From the NCBI GenBank assembly GCA_964399875.1, contig CAYNRQ010000052.1, forward strand, positions 1 through 7,726: DNA of 7,726 bases, read 5' to 3'. How positions within the stretch are numbered: position 1 is the first letter of the stretch; each line of letters opens with the position of its first letter. The translations under genes were made by a program, and so were the position numbers. Source of the DNA: CAYNRQ01 sp964399875 (lineage in GTDB: Archaea; Aenigmatarchaeota; Aenigmatarchaeia; QMZP01). The notes under the pieces are model-generated. The model was not told the origin of the DNA. It did no database searches and worked only from the letters and a program-made list of their open reading frames with translations. This document shows positions 1 to 6,729 of this stretch, in pieces.

Positions 1-17
1 AGCGATTGCCTTGTTTG

Positions 18-45
18 GAACCACCGGTCAGAGACCGGGGAATTC
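18..45. other. GC-rich hairpin at left edge, unassigned
   Basis: CCGGT (24-28) pairs perfectly with ACCGG (34-38) around the loop CAGAG. CC (21-22) can extend the stem to GG (39-40) across a bulged A, and GAA (18-20) faces TTC (43-45). This is the only strongly GC-rich, structured stretch in an AT-rich window. None of the six frames through bases 1-60 shows a clear coding signature or recognisable protein. It could be the 3' end of a structured RNA, a terminator of an upstream gene, or the right-end hairpin of an IS200/IS605 (TnpB) element, which commonly has a stem followed by GGGGA. It does not look like a tRNA 3' end, because there is no T-loop. The element is cut by the window edge, so identity stays open. 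Confidence 0.45.
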
Positions 46-48
46 TTA

Positions 49-57
49 TTTAAATTA
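49..57 (+). promoter_or_regulatory. TATA box of the plus-strand cluster
   Basis: TTTAAATTA is centred about 25 bases before the ATG at 78. That is the usual archaeal distance from TATA to transcription start, so the transcript would begin at or next to the start codon (leaderless). No Shine-Dalgarno sequence precedes the ATG, which fits a leaderless message. Confidence 0.55.
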
Positions 58-77
58 TAATTGCAATAATATGGTAT

Positions 78-1025
78 ATGAACAATAAGCTGATTTGCGG
101 CATAATATCAATTTTGAGTATGATTTTATTATTTTTATCAAACACCTCAGCCCAAGAATTCCAGGTAGGTGTTTCACCTCTTCTTTTGGACTTAGGAGAG
201 ATACAGCCCGGCGATTCAAAATTTTTTACATTTAGTCTTATAACCAGTTCACGGGATAAATTCATGGTGAAATTGAACGCCAAAAAAGGCGATTCAAGCT
301 TTTTTGAGAACAGGCCTGGTATGCTGATGTATTCCTCAGAAGAGGACCCATCTTCATGGGTACAATTCATAAACAACCCACTTACAATAGAATCAGAGCA
401 TAGCAGTCCTAAAATAAAGAGATGGGAGGATGTAAACCTTATACTGAACGTGCCTCTGGATGCTGAGCCAGGGTACCACATATTTGTAATAGAGCCCTCT
501 CCCTATGTGCCTGGAGGAACAGCTCCGACAGGTGTAAGCGTGGTTGCTCTCACAAAGATCACAATCATATTCAAAGTGGCCGGGGATATTATAAGAAGCG
601 GCAATATACTGGATGTTACAGCTGAAAAGGTTGGTAGCAGAACAAGGATAAATACATTTTTCCAGAACAATGGAACCGTTAGTTTATCTTCCAGAGCACA
701 TAGAATCAGAATATATTATAAAAACGGCACCATCTTGAAGGACCTGAAATCAAACATTGACCACCCAAAACCAGGCCAGGTGGTAAATTTAGTGACTTTT
801 CTTAATGAGAATGAAATCAAGCCCGGAGAATACAGGGTATTTGTTAATGTTTCATATGTAACAGGTTATGCAACCAAGGAAACAACATTATTCATATCTG
901 CTAAAGAACCCAGCAGGGTGGGTGGGGCAGTAACAGCAGAAGAGATTGGAATATCTGTTTGGATTTATCTTATACCAATTATAATTGTCATATCATATTT
1001 AGTCTATGCCTCTGGCAGAAAATAA
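78..1025 (+). CDS. Secreted two-domain Ig-like protein with C-terminal membrane anchor (WxL-interacting-like layout)
   Basis: The 315-residue protein has a signal peptide (about 1-25, ending NTSAQ). A first beta-sandwich domain (about 30-168) opens with SPLLLDLGEIQPGDSKFFTF, resembling PapD/COG1470-type modules in which a proline-glycine turn precedes a strand; its SSWVQF and LNVPLDAEPGYHIF segments fit the same kind of fold. A second CARDB-like domain (about 170-275) contains FQNNGTVSL and KPGEYRVFVNVSY. One transmembrane helix follows (about 293-311), then the short tail SGRK. It should therefore sit outside the cell, anchored by its C-terminus. Order and length (signal, PGD-type domain, second sandwich, anchor) match the bacterial WxL-binding proteins (former DUF916 plus DUF3324), but this is a layout-level resemblance, not proven homology. 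ATG 78 is chosen because ATG 71 runs into a stop after five codons and the TATA spacing fits 78. The partner is unknown; the two downstream surface genes are candidates. Confidence 0.85.
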   Translation: MNNKLICGIISILSMILLFLSNTSAQEFQVGVSPLLLDLGEIQPGDSKFFTFSLITSSRDKFMVKLNAKKGDSSFFENRPGMLMYSSEEDPSSWVQFINNPLTIESEHSSPKIKRWEDVNLILNVPLDAEPGYHIFVIEPSPYVPGGTAPTGVSVVALTKITIIFKVAGDIIRSGNILDVTAEKVGSRTRINTFFQNNGTVSLSSRAHRIRIYYKNGTILKDLKSNIDHPKPGQVVNLVTFLNENEIKPGEYRVFVNVSYVTGYATKETTLFISAKEPSRVGGAVTAEEIGISVWIYLIPIIIVISYLVYASGRK

Positions 1026-1035
1026 TAGCAAAACA

Positions 1036-1050
1036 ATATATTTATTAATT
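1036..1050 (+). promoter_or_regulatory. TATA box in the 46-base gap before the ASH-like gene
   Basis: ATATATTTATTAATT lies just after the stop of the preceding gene. Its centre is about 26-30 bases before the ATG at 1072, so a transcript would start only a few bases before that ATG. The gene can thus be transcribed separately from its neighbour or by read-through. The same 15-mer recurs at 3578-3592, next to another gene start. Confidence 0.5.
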
Positions 1051-1071
1051 TCAATTATCTATAGTGGTAAT

Positions 1072-1578
1072 ATGCAGATTAAGATGGCTGTCTTGGTAAT
1101 AGTCATTATATTGATAGCCCTTATAGCTTTAAACTATTACAATCTAGCACCGAAAGGAATAATAACAGCCAGTGTTGTTGAGAAGTCTGAAGGCCTTGTA
1201 TTAAGATACGAAAGAGTAAGATATCCAACAAGAGCCACAGTTGAGAGCCCGGAATCAGATGTTGTTGGTTTTGATATAAGCGATGAACACCTGAACTTCG
1301 GAGAGGTGCCGGCTGGAGGAGGCGGCAGCAGATCTCTTAATATCAGGAACTCAGAGAACAGAGCAATCAAGATAAAACTAGAGGCTTACGGAAACATATC
1401 ATCGTTTATAAGTTTTGACATGAATAATTTTATCCTGCAGCCAGGGCAGGAAGTCAAGGTAGAGGTTTCGTTTGACACAGAAGAAACAACAGAGAAAGGA
1501 GAATATACAGGCGAGATCGACATAACTAAAACCCTGTCAAAGAATGCCCTGGGGGATGTGTTTTTAGGGTGGTTCTAG
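1072..1578 (+). CDS. Small membrane-anchored ASH/PapD-like domain protein
   Basis: The protein has 168 residues. An N-terminal hydrophobic helix (about 4-22) acts as a signal anchor and is followed by a polar linker. A single beta-sandwich domain (about 66-153) carries ASH/HYDIN-like hallmarks: a strand with LNFGEVPAGG, then SRSLNIRNSENRAIKIKLE, FILQPGQEVKVEVSF and GEYTGEIDI. The domain should face the outside, with the anchor at the N-terminus, which is opposite to the first gene of the cluster. The reading frame extends upstream to an ATG at 1006 inside the previous gene. I prefer 1072 because the 22 extra residues do not resemble a signal sequence, they would overlap the upstream gene, and the TATA box fits 1072. 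Its stop overlaps the next start by one base, so the two are coupled. Function beyond a surface adaptor or structural role is unknown. Confidence 0.8.
   Translation: MQIKMAVLVIVIILIALIALNYYNLAPKGIITASVVEKSEGLVLRYERVRYPTRATVESPESDVVGFDISDEHLNFGEVPAGGGGSRSLNIRNSENRAIKIKLEAYGNISSFISFDMNNFILQPGQEVKVEVSFDTEETTEKGEYTGEIDITKTLSKNALGDVFLGWF
1566..1573 (+). promoter_or_regulatory. Shine-Dalgarno sequence deciding the GTG start at 1578
   Basis: AGGGTGGT ends four bases before GTG 1578 and lies inside the last codons of the upstream gene. It resembles the GGTGAT core complementary to the archaeal 16S 3' end. An alternative GTG at 1569 overlaps this site and has only a distant G-run (1551-1555) as a possible Shine-Dalgarno. 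Confidence 0.5.
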
Positions 1579-2327
1579 TGAAAACAAAAGCTCTAGGCTA
1601 CCTGATAGTATTATTTCTATTTATAATAGCCGCAGGAGCTGCTACTGAAATAGAGATTTTTGTTTCAAAAACAATTGAAGGCAATCTAAAAGTAACCGGC
1701 ATACAAAATGGCACAGGAGTACTTGAAGTAAACTCAGGATTTCATAATACAGGGGGTCTTCCTTATATGGCAAGGGCAAGGATAGACGTGATAAGGGGAG
1801 AAGAAATTATTTTTACAGGATGGAGTGAAAAAAAGAAGCTAGTATCAGGAGAGCGCAAGAATTTTAAACTATATTGGTATAAACCAGACACAAGAGGCAA
1901 TTTCTCACTCGTGACCAGGATTTATTATGGCAATGAAATATCAGAGCCTCTCATTAAAAACTTCACTATAAATACAGCAGGGATGCAGGATGTTTTCACA
2001 ATATACGATTTCAAAACATATGATGATTATATAAGATTTGATCTTTATGCCAGCAAAACCGTTAAGGATGTTGTTGTTTTCCCAGCAGAGTATCCGAAGG
2101 GATGGATCTTTGGTCAAACAGTGATAGATGAAATAAAAAAAGGAAAAAGCGTTGAGGTTGTGTTGCCGTACCAAACAGATATTTTTTATACCGAGAATAT
2201 AAAAATAATGGTCGCCACAAAGGATGGCATGTACTACACCCAGGATGAATTTGAACTTGACAGATTAACAGGGGTATTAAAATATATCAACCTGTTTCTT
2301 GACTGGCTGAAAAATATTTTACGTTAG
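1578..2327 (+). CDS. Secreted two-domain beta-sandwich protein, function unknown
   Basis: From GTG 1578 the protein has 249 residues (252 if GTG 1569 is used). It begins with a signal peptide or anchor (about 5-22, ending IIAAGAA). A CARDB-like sandwich follows (about 25-132), with GFHNTGGLPYMARARIDV and a conserved-looking W82 and W100. A second beta-rich domain spans about 137-225. The C-terminus (about 228-249) is helical with alternating hydrophobic and charged residues (VLKYINLFLDWLKNILR), so it looks amphipathic rather than membrane-spanning. I do not recognise a named family. It shares one base with the preceding stop codon, which implies translational coupling, so its product is probably needed together with the ASH-like protein. 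It ends 8 bases from the stop of a convergent gene. Confidence 0.8.
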   Translation: MKTKALGYLIVLFLFIIAAGAATEIEIFVSKTIEGNLKVTGIQNGTGVLEVNSGFHNTGGLPYMARARIDVIRGEEIIFTGWSEKKKLVSGERKNFKLYWYKPDTRGNFSLVTRIYYGNEISEPLIKNFTINTAGMQDVFTIYDFKTYDDYIRFDLYASKTVKDVVVFPAEYPKGWIFGQTVIDEIKKGKSVEVVLPYQTDIFYTENIKIMVATKDGMYYTQDEFELDRLTGVLKYINLFLDWLKNILR

Positions 2328-2335
2328 CTACTCGC

Positions 2336-3553
2336 TTAACTCTTTCTTTTTTCTTTTAATTTTCTCCTGAAATACCAAAAACTGACCACAAAGATTACCA
2401 CAGCTATTATTATAACTATCAAGATAATTGAGATATAACCAGGCAATACAAATGTAACTGGTGGTATGGTTGCCATGGCAAGTTCTAAAATAGCCAGCTC
2501 CAGATATTGCCTAACATTATCAAGCTCATTCTTTGCTTCTTCATACTCTTCCAATTCATACAATTGCTGTGCAGATATGATACCTTCTTTTGCAATTCTA
2601 AGATATTCTGAAGCTTTTGTTACGTTTTTTCCATCAGCAAACAGGTCATTTATCTGTTGATTTATTTTTTGTGCTATATACTGATAGTTTGAAATTATCC
2701 TCTCAACTAGCCCCTTTATTTCCAATTCCCCGACATTAATCACGATTCTGCCATTTTCTTTCATTGTGTTGCTTTTAACCATAAATTCCATATCATACCT
2801 GCCTGCATCAATCCTGTACGGAACGTTCAATGTGATAAGAAATATACCTGATCTGTCCACGGATATTCTGTTTATCTGTTTGGGTGTTATATCAAACGGT
2901 ATGCCCATTAACTTTGCAAAAACCATGACATTTTTTAAACTAACATTTCCAGCACCTGTGTTTTTAACTGACAAATAAATAAGGTATTTCTGGCCAGGCG
3001 AAACGTTTATCTCCTTATCATACTCAAGGGACAGCATGGCCGCACCAACCTCTTCATACTCTGCAGGCGGAACAGCAGACGGGTAGCCCGGCACTTCCGG
3101 TGCTGTGGTATATGGTGTTACATAAAAAACACCCCACGCATCTGTAATACTACGCCCAAAAGATGAGTTGGAATATATCCAGTGAAAACCAGAGCTGTTA
3201 GGCGTATATGAAACCGTGAAAATCCTTGTTTCCCCCACTCTCAGAGTGCTGAAACCATCAAAGAAAGATTCGATTATTCTGGTTGCGTTGGTATCCAGTA
3301 TGTATATTCTCAATCTTTGTGAAAACTCAACACTGCCTGTGTTTTTCAGTCTGGCTGTTACATTCATTGCTGAATATTGTCTTACAACATAAGGATAGTT
3401 GAGATATATCTCTCCCTCTACCAAAGAATTGACACCAACAGAAAGCTGTGTCTGAAGCCCAAACCCTGTTACAACAGCCTGAAAAACATTGAAATGTATA
3501 CATAGAGAAATAAAAACCAAAATTGCAAACAGAGATAGTATCTTCTTTTTCAT
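2336..3553 (-). CDS. Ig-like membrane protein with membrane-proximal helical segment
   Basis: The 405-residue protein has an N-terminal hydrophobic signal (about 5-28). A first NEW3/CARDB-like sandwich (about 45-148) contains VTARLKNTGSVEF, VGETRIFTVSYTP and GFHWIYSNSSFG. A proline-rich linker (148-166) follows. A second such domain (about 173-275) contains LSVKNTGAGNVSL and LNVPYRIDAGRYDMEFMVKS. A long helical, glutamate/lysine-rich segment (about 282-360) is predicted to form a coiled coil or hairpin. One transmembrane helix (about 370-392) ends in the basic tail RRKLKEKRKS. The ectodomain is outside and the tail inside. It is the last gene of the MinD operon, 33 bases after ATPase 2, and has its own TATA box, so it may also be expressed separately. 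The family is the broad COG1361/COG1470 type; no specific function is visible. The helical stalk between Ig domains and membrane suggests oligomerisation. Confidence 0.85.
   Translation of the reverse strand: MKKKILSLFAILVFISLCIHFNVFQAVVTGFGLQTQLSVGVNSLVEGEIYLNYPYVVRQYSAMNVTARLKNTGSVEFSQRLRIYILDTNATRIIESFFDGFSTLRVGETRIFTVSYTPNSSGFHWIYSNSSFGRSITDAWGVFYVTPYTTAPEVPGYPSAVPPAEYEEVGAAMLSLEYDKEINVSPGQKYLIYLSVKNTGAGNVSLKNVMVFAKLMGIPFDITPKQINRISVDRSGIFLITLNVPYRIDAGRYDMEFMVKSNTMKENGRIVINVGELEIKGLVERIISNYQYIAQKINQQINDLFADGKNVTKASEYLRIAKEGIISAQQLYELEEYEEAKNELDNVRQYLELAILELAMATIPPVTFVLPGYISIILIVIIIAVVIFVVSFWYFRRKLKEKRKS
2341..2366 (+). terminator. T-rich terminator of the plus-strand cluster
   Basis: Just after the stop at 2327, the plus strand carries a run of T-rich blocks (CTTTCTTTTTTCTTTTAATTTTC). 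Archaeal transcription commonly ends at such U-tracts without a hairpin. The same bases, read on the other strand, encode the lysine-rich end of the convergent membrane protein, so the T-richness may simply reflect that coding. Confidence 0.4.
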
Positions 3554-3577
3554 ACAAACCTTAAGTCCATAAGCGGG

Positions 3578-3589
3578 ATATATTTATTA
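3578..3589 (-). promoter_or_regulatory. TATA box for the 405-residue membrane protein gene
   Basis: On the minus strand, TAATAAATATAT lies 25-36 bases before the ATG at 3553 and overlaps the last codons of ATPase 2. This predicts a leaderless or nearly leaderless transcript. It gives the last gene of the operon a possible internal promoter. Confidence 0.45.
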
Positions 3590-4360
3590 ATTCCTTCTGA
3601 ATTTACTTATTATTTTACCCCAAAAGCTGGTATGAGGTATATATTTCTGTCCGATCATCTCTGCTGCTATGTTAAAAAAGGAATGGCTTGCCTTAGAATT
3701 AGGAGACATTGTAACTACAGGCACTTTAAAATTTGTGCTCTTCAGCACATTCTCATCTTCTGGTATTTTTGTAAGAATAGGCAGTCTTGTAAACTGATAT
3801 ATCTCATCTTCGCTCAGCTCATATCTTTGCTTTTTAACCCTGTTTAAAATTATACCCACAGGCTTTGCATCATTGTTTTTAAGCATCGTACAGCACTTTG
3901 CTATATCAACTATGGATGGAATATGTGGTGTTGCAACAAATAACACCTCATCAGAACAGCGAAGTGCAAGCATGGCATCCTTTGTTAGCCCGGGGGATGA
4001 ATCTAAAATCACAATATCCGCATCATATCCGTCAAAAGTCTTCTTTATCCTTGATTTTAATCTGTGCATATTCACTCTTTGGAGATGTCTTAGCTCAAAG
4101 GATGCTGGTATTATTTTCAAACCAGAGGAATGTGTATACATTGATTGCTCCAGTTCAGCCTCATTTTTTAAAACACTGTTTAAGGTAATGGGCCAGCTTG
4201 AAAAACCGCCAAGATAAAGCCCAAGATGCGGGTTTGTAAGATTACAATCCACGACAACAACTTTTTTGCCGAATCTGGAAGAGAGGGCCACACCGATATT
4301 GGCAGTCGTTACACTCTTTCCAACACCTCCCTTTCCTGATGCTATACCTATTATTCTCAC
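3587..4360 (-). CDS. minD: MinD-like P-loop ATPase 2, with Asn replacing the second Asp of Walker A'
   Basis: From GTG 4360 the protein has 257 residues, typical for archaeal MinD. The deviant Walker A is SGKGGVGKS (8-16), with signature lysine K10 and P-loop K15. The Walker A' region reads VDCNLTNPHLG, so D38 is present but the position of the second aspartate is N40. Walker B is ILDSSPG with D120. A MinD-type segment, ATPHIPSIVD, follows. The C-terminus (SFWGKIISKFRRN) is basic and amphipathic, like a membrane-targeting helix. MinD-family ATPases dimerise on ATP, bind the inner face of the membrane, and place or regulate partner complexes. The frame also allows GTG 4372 (261 residues), but AGGTGAT at 4374-4368 is well placed only for GTG 4360, which also aligns with the start of ATPase 1. 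It lies between two Ig-like membrane-protein genes. Its partners, and whether the Asn alters hydrolysis, are not shown by sequence. Confidence 0.9.
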   Translation of the reverse strand: MRIIGIASGKGGVGKSVTTANIGVALSSRFGKKVVVVDCNLTNPHLGLYLGGFSSWPITLNSVLKNEAELEQSMYTHSSGLKIIPASFELRHLQRVNMHRLKSRIKKTFDGYDADIVILDSSPGLTKDAMLALRCSDEVLFVATPHIPSIVDIAKCCTMLKNNDAKPVGIILNRVKKQRYELSEDEIYQFTRLPILTKIPEDENVLKSTNFKVPVVTMSPNSKASHSFFNIAAEMIGQKYIPHTSFWGKIISKFRRN

Positions 4361-4367
4361 CAAAAGT

Positions 4368-4374
4368 ATCACCT
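4368..4374 (-). promoter_or_regulatory. Shine-Dalgarno sequence of ATPase 2, overlapping the upstream stop codon
   Basis: On the minus strand AGGTGAT covers the TGA stop of the 786-residue protein gene and lies seven bases before GTG 4360. GGTGAT is the core expected to pair with the archaeal 16S 3' end. The overlap ties translation of ATPase 2 to termination on the preceding gene, and argues against the GTG at 4372, which lies inside the site. Confidence 0.65.
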
Positions 4375-6729
4375 TTTCCTGTATTTTCTTTTACTTTCTT
4401 TTTTGGTTTTTGGGGATTTAAGCTTTCCGCTCGATTTATCTATTTCATGATTTATTCCAGAAAGTAGATTCTTAACCCATTTTCTGCCTCCTGACCGGTC
4501 TATCTTTTTTCTCCTCAAGAAATAAGCAGTAGAAATACAGACCACTGAAATTATTAAAATATATACAATATCATTCTGCATACCCTCAAATAACTGTGCT
4601 ATAATATTTGCTGTTGGCGAAGAAACATTGTCTGTTGCTGTCTGATTATAATCACCAGTACTGCTGCCCTCTCCGATTATAGTTAATAAAAACGTCTCCT
4701 TTTCATCAATATCATCTGAAAAAGCTCTGAATTCAGATGTATAGCTTTCTGGATCCATGTTTCCAGGTATCTCAAAATAAACAGGTATTTTTCTTTGCTC
4801 ATTTACTTTTAAAACATCTATACTTTCTTCTGTCAGATTGAACAGATCCACCGGTATACCTGCAATAGAAAGGGTTATATCTTCAAGATCAACCTGCCCT
4901 GTATTTACAACGGAAAAATTAACCGTGGCGTTAGAGGATGATATAATCCTCACTGAGTCTGGAGCAGAAACAGTAATGTCTATTTTCTTTTTGACGTCAA
5001 AATGGAGACTTCCGCTGAAGCCCACATAAGGTTTCTTTTCTGCCTTTATCAAAACAGTATATCTGCCTTCTGAGTCAGGTGATTTCATATCAATCTCGAA
5101 CAACCCCTGATCAGATGTGGTAGCATTGTATTTTTTTCCAGTCCCAACTATTTCAGCATTTATTTCAACCCCTGCTATTGGGTTGTTATCTTCATCCGTT
5201 GCTATACCCTTAAGCACCATACCTTCAGATAAAAAGAAAGTGTCTTTGTCAAGACCGGATTCAACTTTTATAACCCTCTCTATTCCCAAGGCATACGCAG
5301 ATAGGCTTGTTGTGTTGAGTTTAATAAAATTTCTTATTATATCTACAACTGAATCCACTGCTGACCAGTTAGAATAGCATGTCTCTGTTCCGCTGTTCCA
5401 GTTTTTGCATTTGTAAACCTTTAACTGGTCTTCTGGCCCAGGAACATCCCTGTCATTATATTTCATCTCGATATATGCCTTTGAGTAATCCAAAACAGTT
5501 TCATAAACAAATACACTGGATGTCTTGAGCCCCTGTATATTCACATTGCCAAGACGATAGTACTTTATAGGATCATCAAACTCTGTTATATTAACATTAT
5601 AAAGAACCAATTCTGTTTTAGGACTGGAAAGCCGAACATCGTATTCACCAGGACCTATATAACCAGTATAAAAACCATCATCGTTTGTTGAAACAGTGAT
5701 CTTTAATCCATTATCCCCCTCAAAGATTATATCTGCATTCACACCCTCTTCATTATGCGCAAGTCTTCCTGAAATAGGTATGGTATAACTTACTTTTTCT
5801 GTTTTTTTGAAGGTTTGACCTTTATAGCTGACTTTTATTTCAAAATCATAACTTCCTGGTTCCATGTCAGGTGAAATGATTGTTACAGTGTATGTGTTTC
5901 CATTTTTAGAGAATGAATCTATATCTAAATCTGCGCCATTTAATTTAAACTCCAGATCATCCTGCTTTATGCTTGTAACAGGTATTCCCCTGTCATTTAT
6001 TCTAAATACAAGGTTTATATTGCCATTCCTGTTCAAGAATCTGTTCAATTCCACCAATTCAAATTCAATCGGTTTAAGCACGTGCAGAACAGTTGTGTTC
6101 GAGACACTTCCACCCTGATAAGATGCTTTTACTTCCAGGGCATATGCGCCTTCGTTGTCTGGGGAATCTATCTTGATGTAATAACCCCTGCCTGATTCAT
6201 AAGGCGGAGGAGAAAAAGACACAGGTTGACCATCCAGCCTTAACTCAAAAGTAACACCAGATGTGATATGGACACCGTCCTTTTTTAAAATAAAATAAAT
6301 ATCCAGCATACCGTCTATATATGCCGGTTCAGTAACTGAATAGAAATAACCATTCAGTTGTGAAACCATAAAAGAAAGAGGCTGGGTGGCATTCTCACTA
6401 ACATTATTTACGCACACAATATAAACATTATACTGGCCTGTTTTATAAAGGTAATCACTAGATATTGCCAGTGTATATGTATTATCAGACCCGGTGAAAT
6501 TCATAAGAGGAAGCATGATATCAGGCCCTTCTATAGCAGCATACACATAATCTATACTGTTATTATCATCAGTACAATTCAAAGAAATAACAGCATCTTC
6601 TCCTATCCATGGATTTTCTGGTTGTAGTGCAGCATTTTCTATTATTGGTGCTGCCTTGACAACAGAAACCAGACTAAACAAAAACATTACTGTGAATAGT
6701 AAGCATGAACCTATCTTTTCAACTTCCAT
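4369..6729 (-). CDS. Large multi-Ig type I membrane surface protein
   Basis: The 786-residue protein has a signal peptide (1-26, cut near VVKA/AP). Beta-sandwich domains lie at about 28-122 (Ig-like, with C52 and C106 placed to form a disulfide), 130-218 and 221-316. A carboxypeptidase-regulatory-like module (about 318-385) contains SGRLAHNEEGVNADIIF and DGFYTGYIGPGEYDV. A segment with C441 and C451 bracketing a loop is followed by TTSLSAYALG. A second regulatory-like or Big-type module covers about 503-580, and a NEW3/CARDB domain about 590-685. One transmembrane helix (about 720-738) leads to a 48-residue, very basic tail containing WVKNLLSGI and ending KRKYRKR. About fifteen N-X-S/T sequons all lie before the helix, as expected for a glycosylated ectodomain. 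Its start lies 19 bases inside the end of ATPase 1, and its stop overlaps the Shine-Dalgarno of ATPase 2, so it is coupled to both. A surface receptor, stalk or scaffold is likely; no enzyme motif is visible. Confidence 0.88.
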   Translation of the reverse strand: MEVEKIGSCLLFTVMFLFSLVSVVKAAPIIENAALQPENPWIGEDAVISLNCTDDNNSIDYVYAAIEGPDIMLPLMNFTGSDNTYTLAISSDYLYKTGQYNVYIVCVNNVSENATQPLSFMVSQLNGYFYSVTEPAYIDGMLDIYFILKKDGVHITSGVTFELRLDGQPVSFSPPPYESGRGYYIKIDSPDNEGAYALEVKASYQGGSVSNTTVLHVLKPIEFELVELNRFLNRNGNINLVFRINDRGIPVTSIKQDDLEFKLNGADLDIDSFSKNGNTYTVTIISPDMEPGSYDFEIKVSYKGQTFKKTEKVSYTIPISGRLAHNEEGVNADIIFEGDNGLKITVSTNDDGFYTGYIGPGEYDVRLSSPKTELVLYNVNITEFDDPIKYYRLGNVNIQGLKTSSVFVYETVLDYSKAYIEMKYNDRDVPGPEDQLKVYKCKNWNSGTETCYSNWSAVDSVVDIIRNFIKLNTTSLSAYALGIERVIKVESGLDKDTFFLSEGMVLKGIATDEDNNPIAGVEINAEIVGTGKKYNATTSDQGLFEIDMKSPDSEGRYTVLIKAEKKPYVGFSGSLHFDVKKKIDITVSAPDSVRIISSSNATVNFSVVNTGQVDLEDITLSIAGIPVDLFNLTEESIDVLKVNEQRKIPVYFEIPGNMDPESYTSEFRAFSDDIDEKETFLLTIIGEGSSTGDYNQTATDNVSSPTANIIAQLFEGMQNDIVYILIISVVCISTAYFLRRKKIDRSGGRKWVKNLLSGINHEIDKSSGKLKSPKTKKESKRKYRKR

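Noticed and set aside
1..60. End of a plus-strand protein gene stopping at the TAA 58-60
   Set aside because: The 19-codon frame shows no codon-position bias, would run through the TATA box, and contains a strong hairpin; evidence is insufficient.
50..481. Minus-strand frame opposite the first surface-protein gene
   Set aside because: It is a shadow frame. The plus strand carries the signal peptide, domain pattern, membrane anchor and TATA box.
1006..1071. Longer start (ATG 1006) for the ASH-like gene
   Set aside because: It overlaps the end of the upstream gene, adds a non-signal-like stretch before the hydrophobic anchor, and ignores the TATA box spaced for ATG 1072.
1569..1577. GTG 1569 as the start of the third plus-strand gene
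   Set aside because: It overlaps the best Shine-Dalgarno. GTG 1578 gives a one-base overlap with the upstream stop and proper spacing, although 1569 cannot be excluded.
4361..4372. GTG 4372 as the start of ATPase 2
   Set aside because: It lies inside the AGGTGAT ribosome-binding site. GTG 4360 has the right spacing and aligns with the start of the paralogue.
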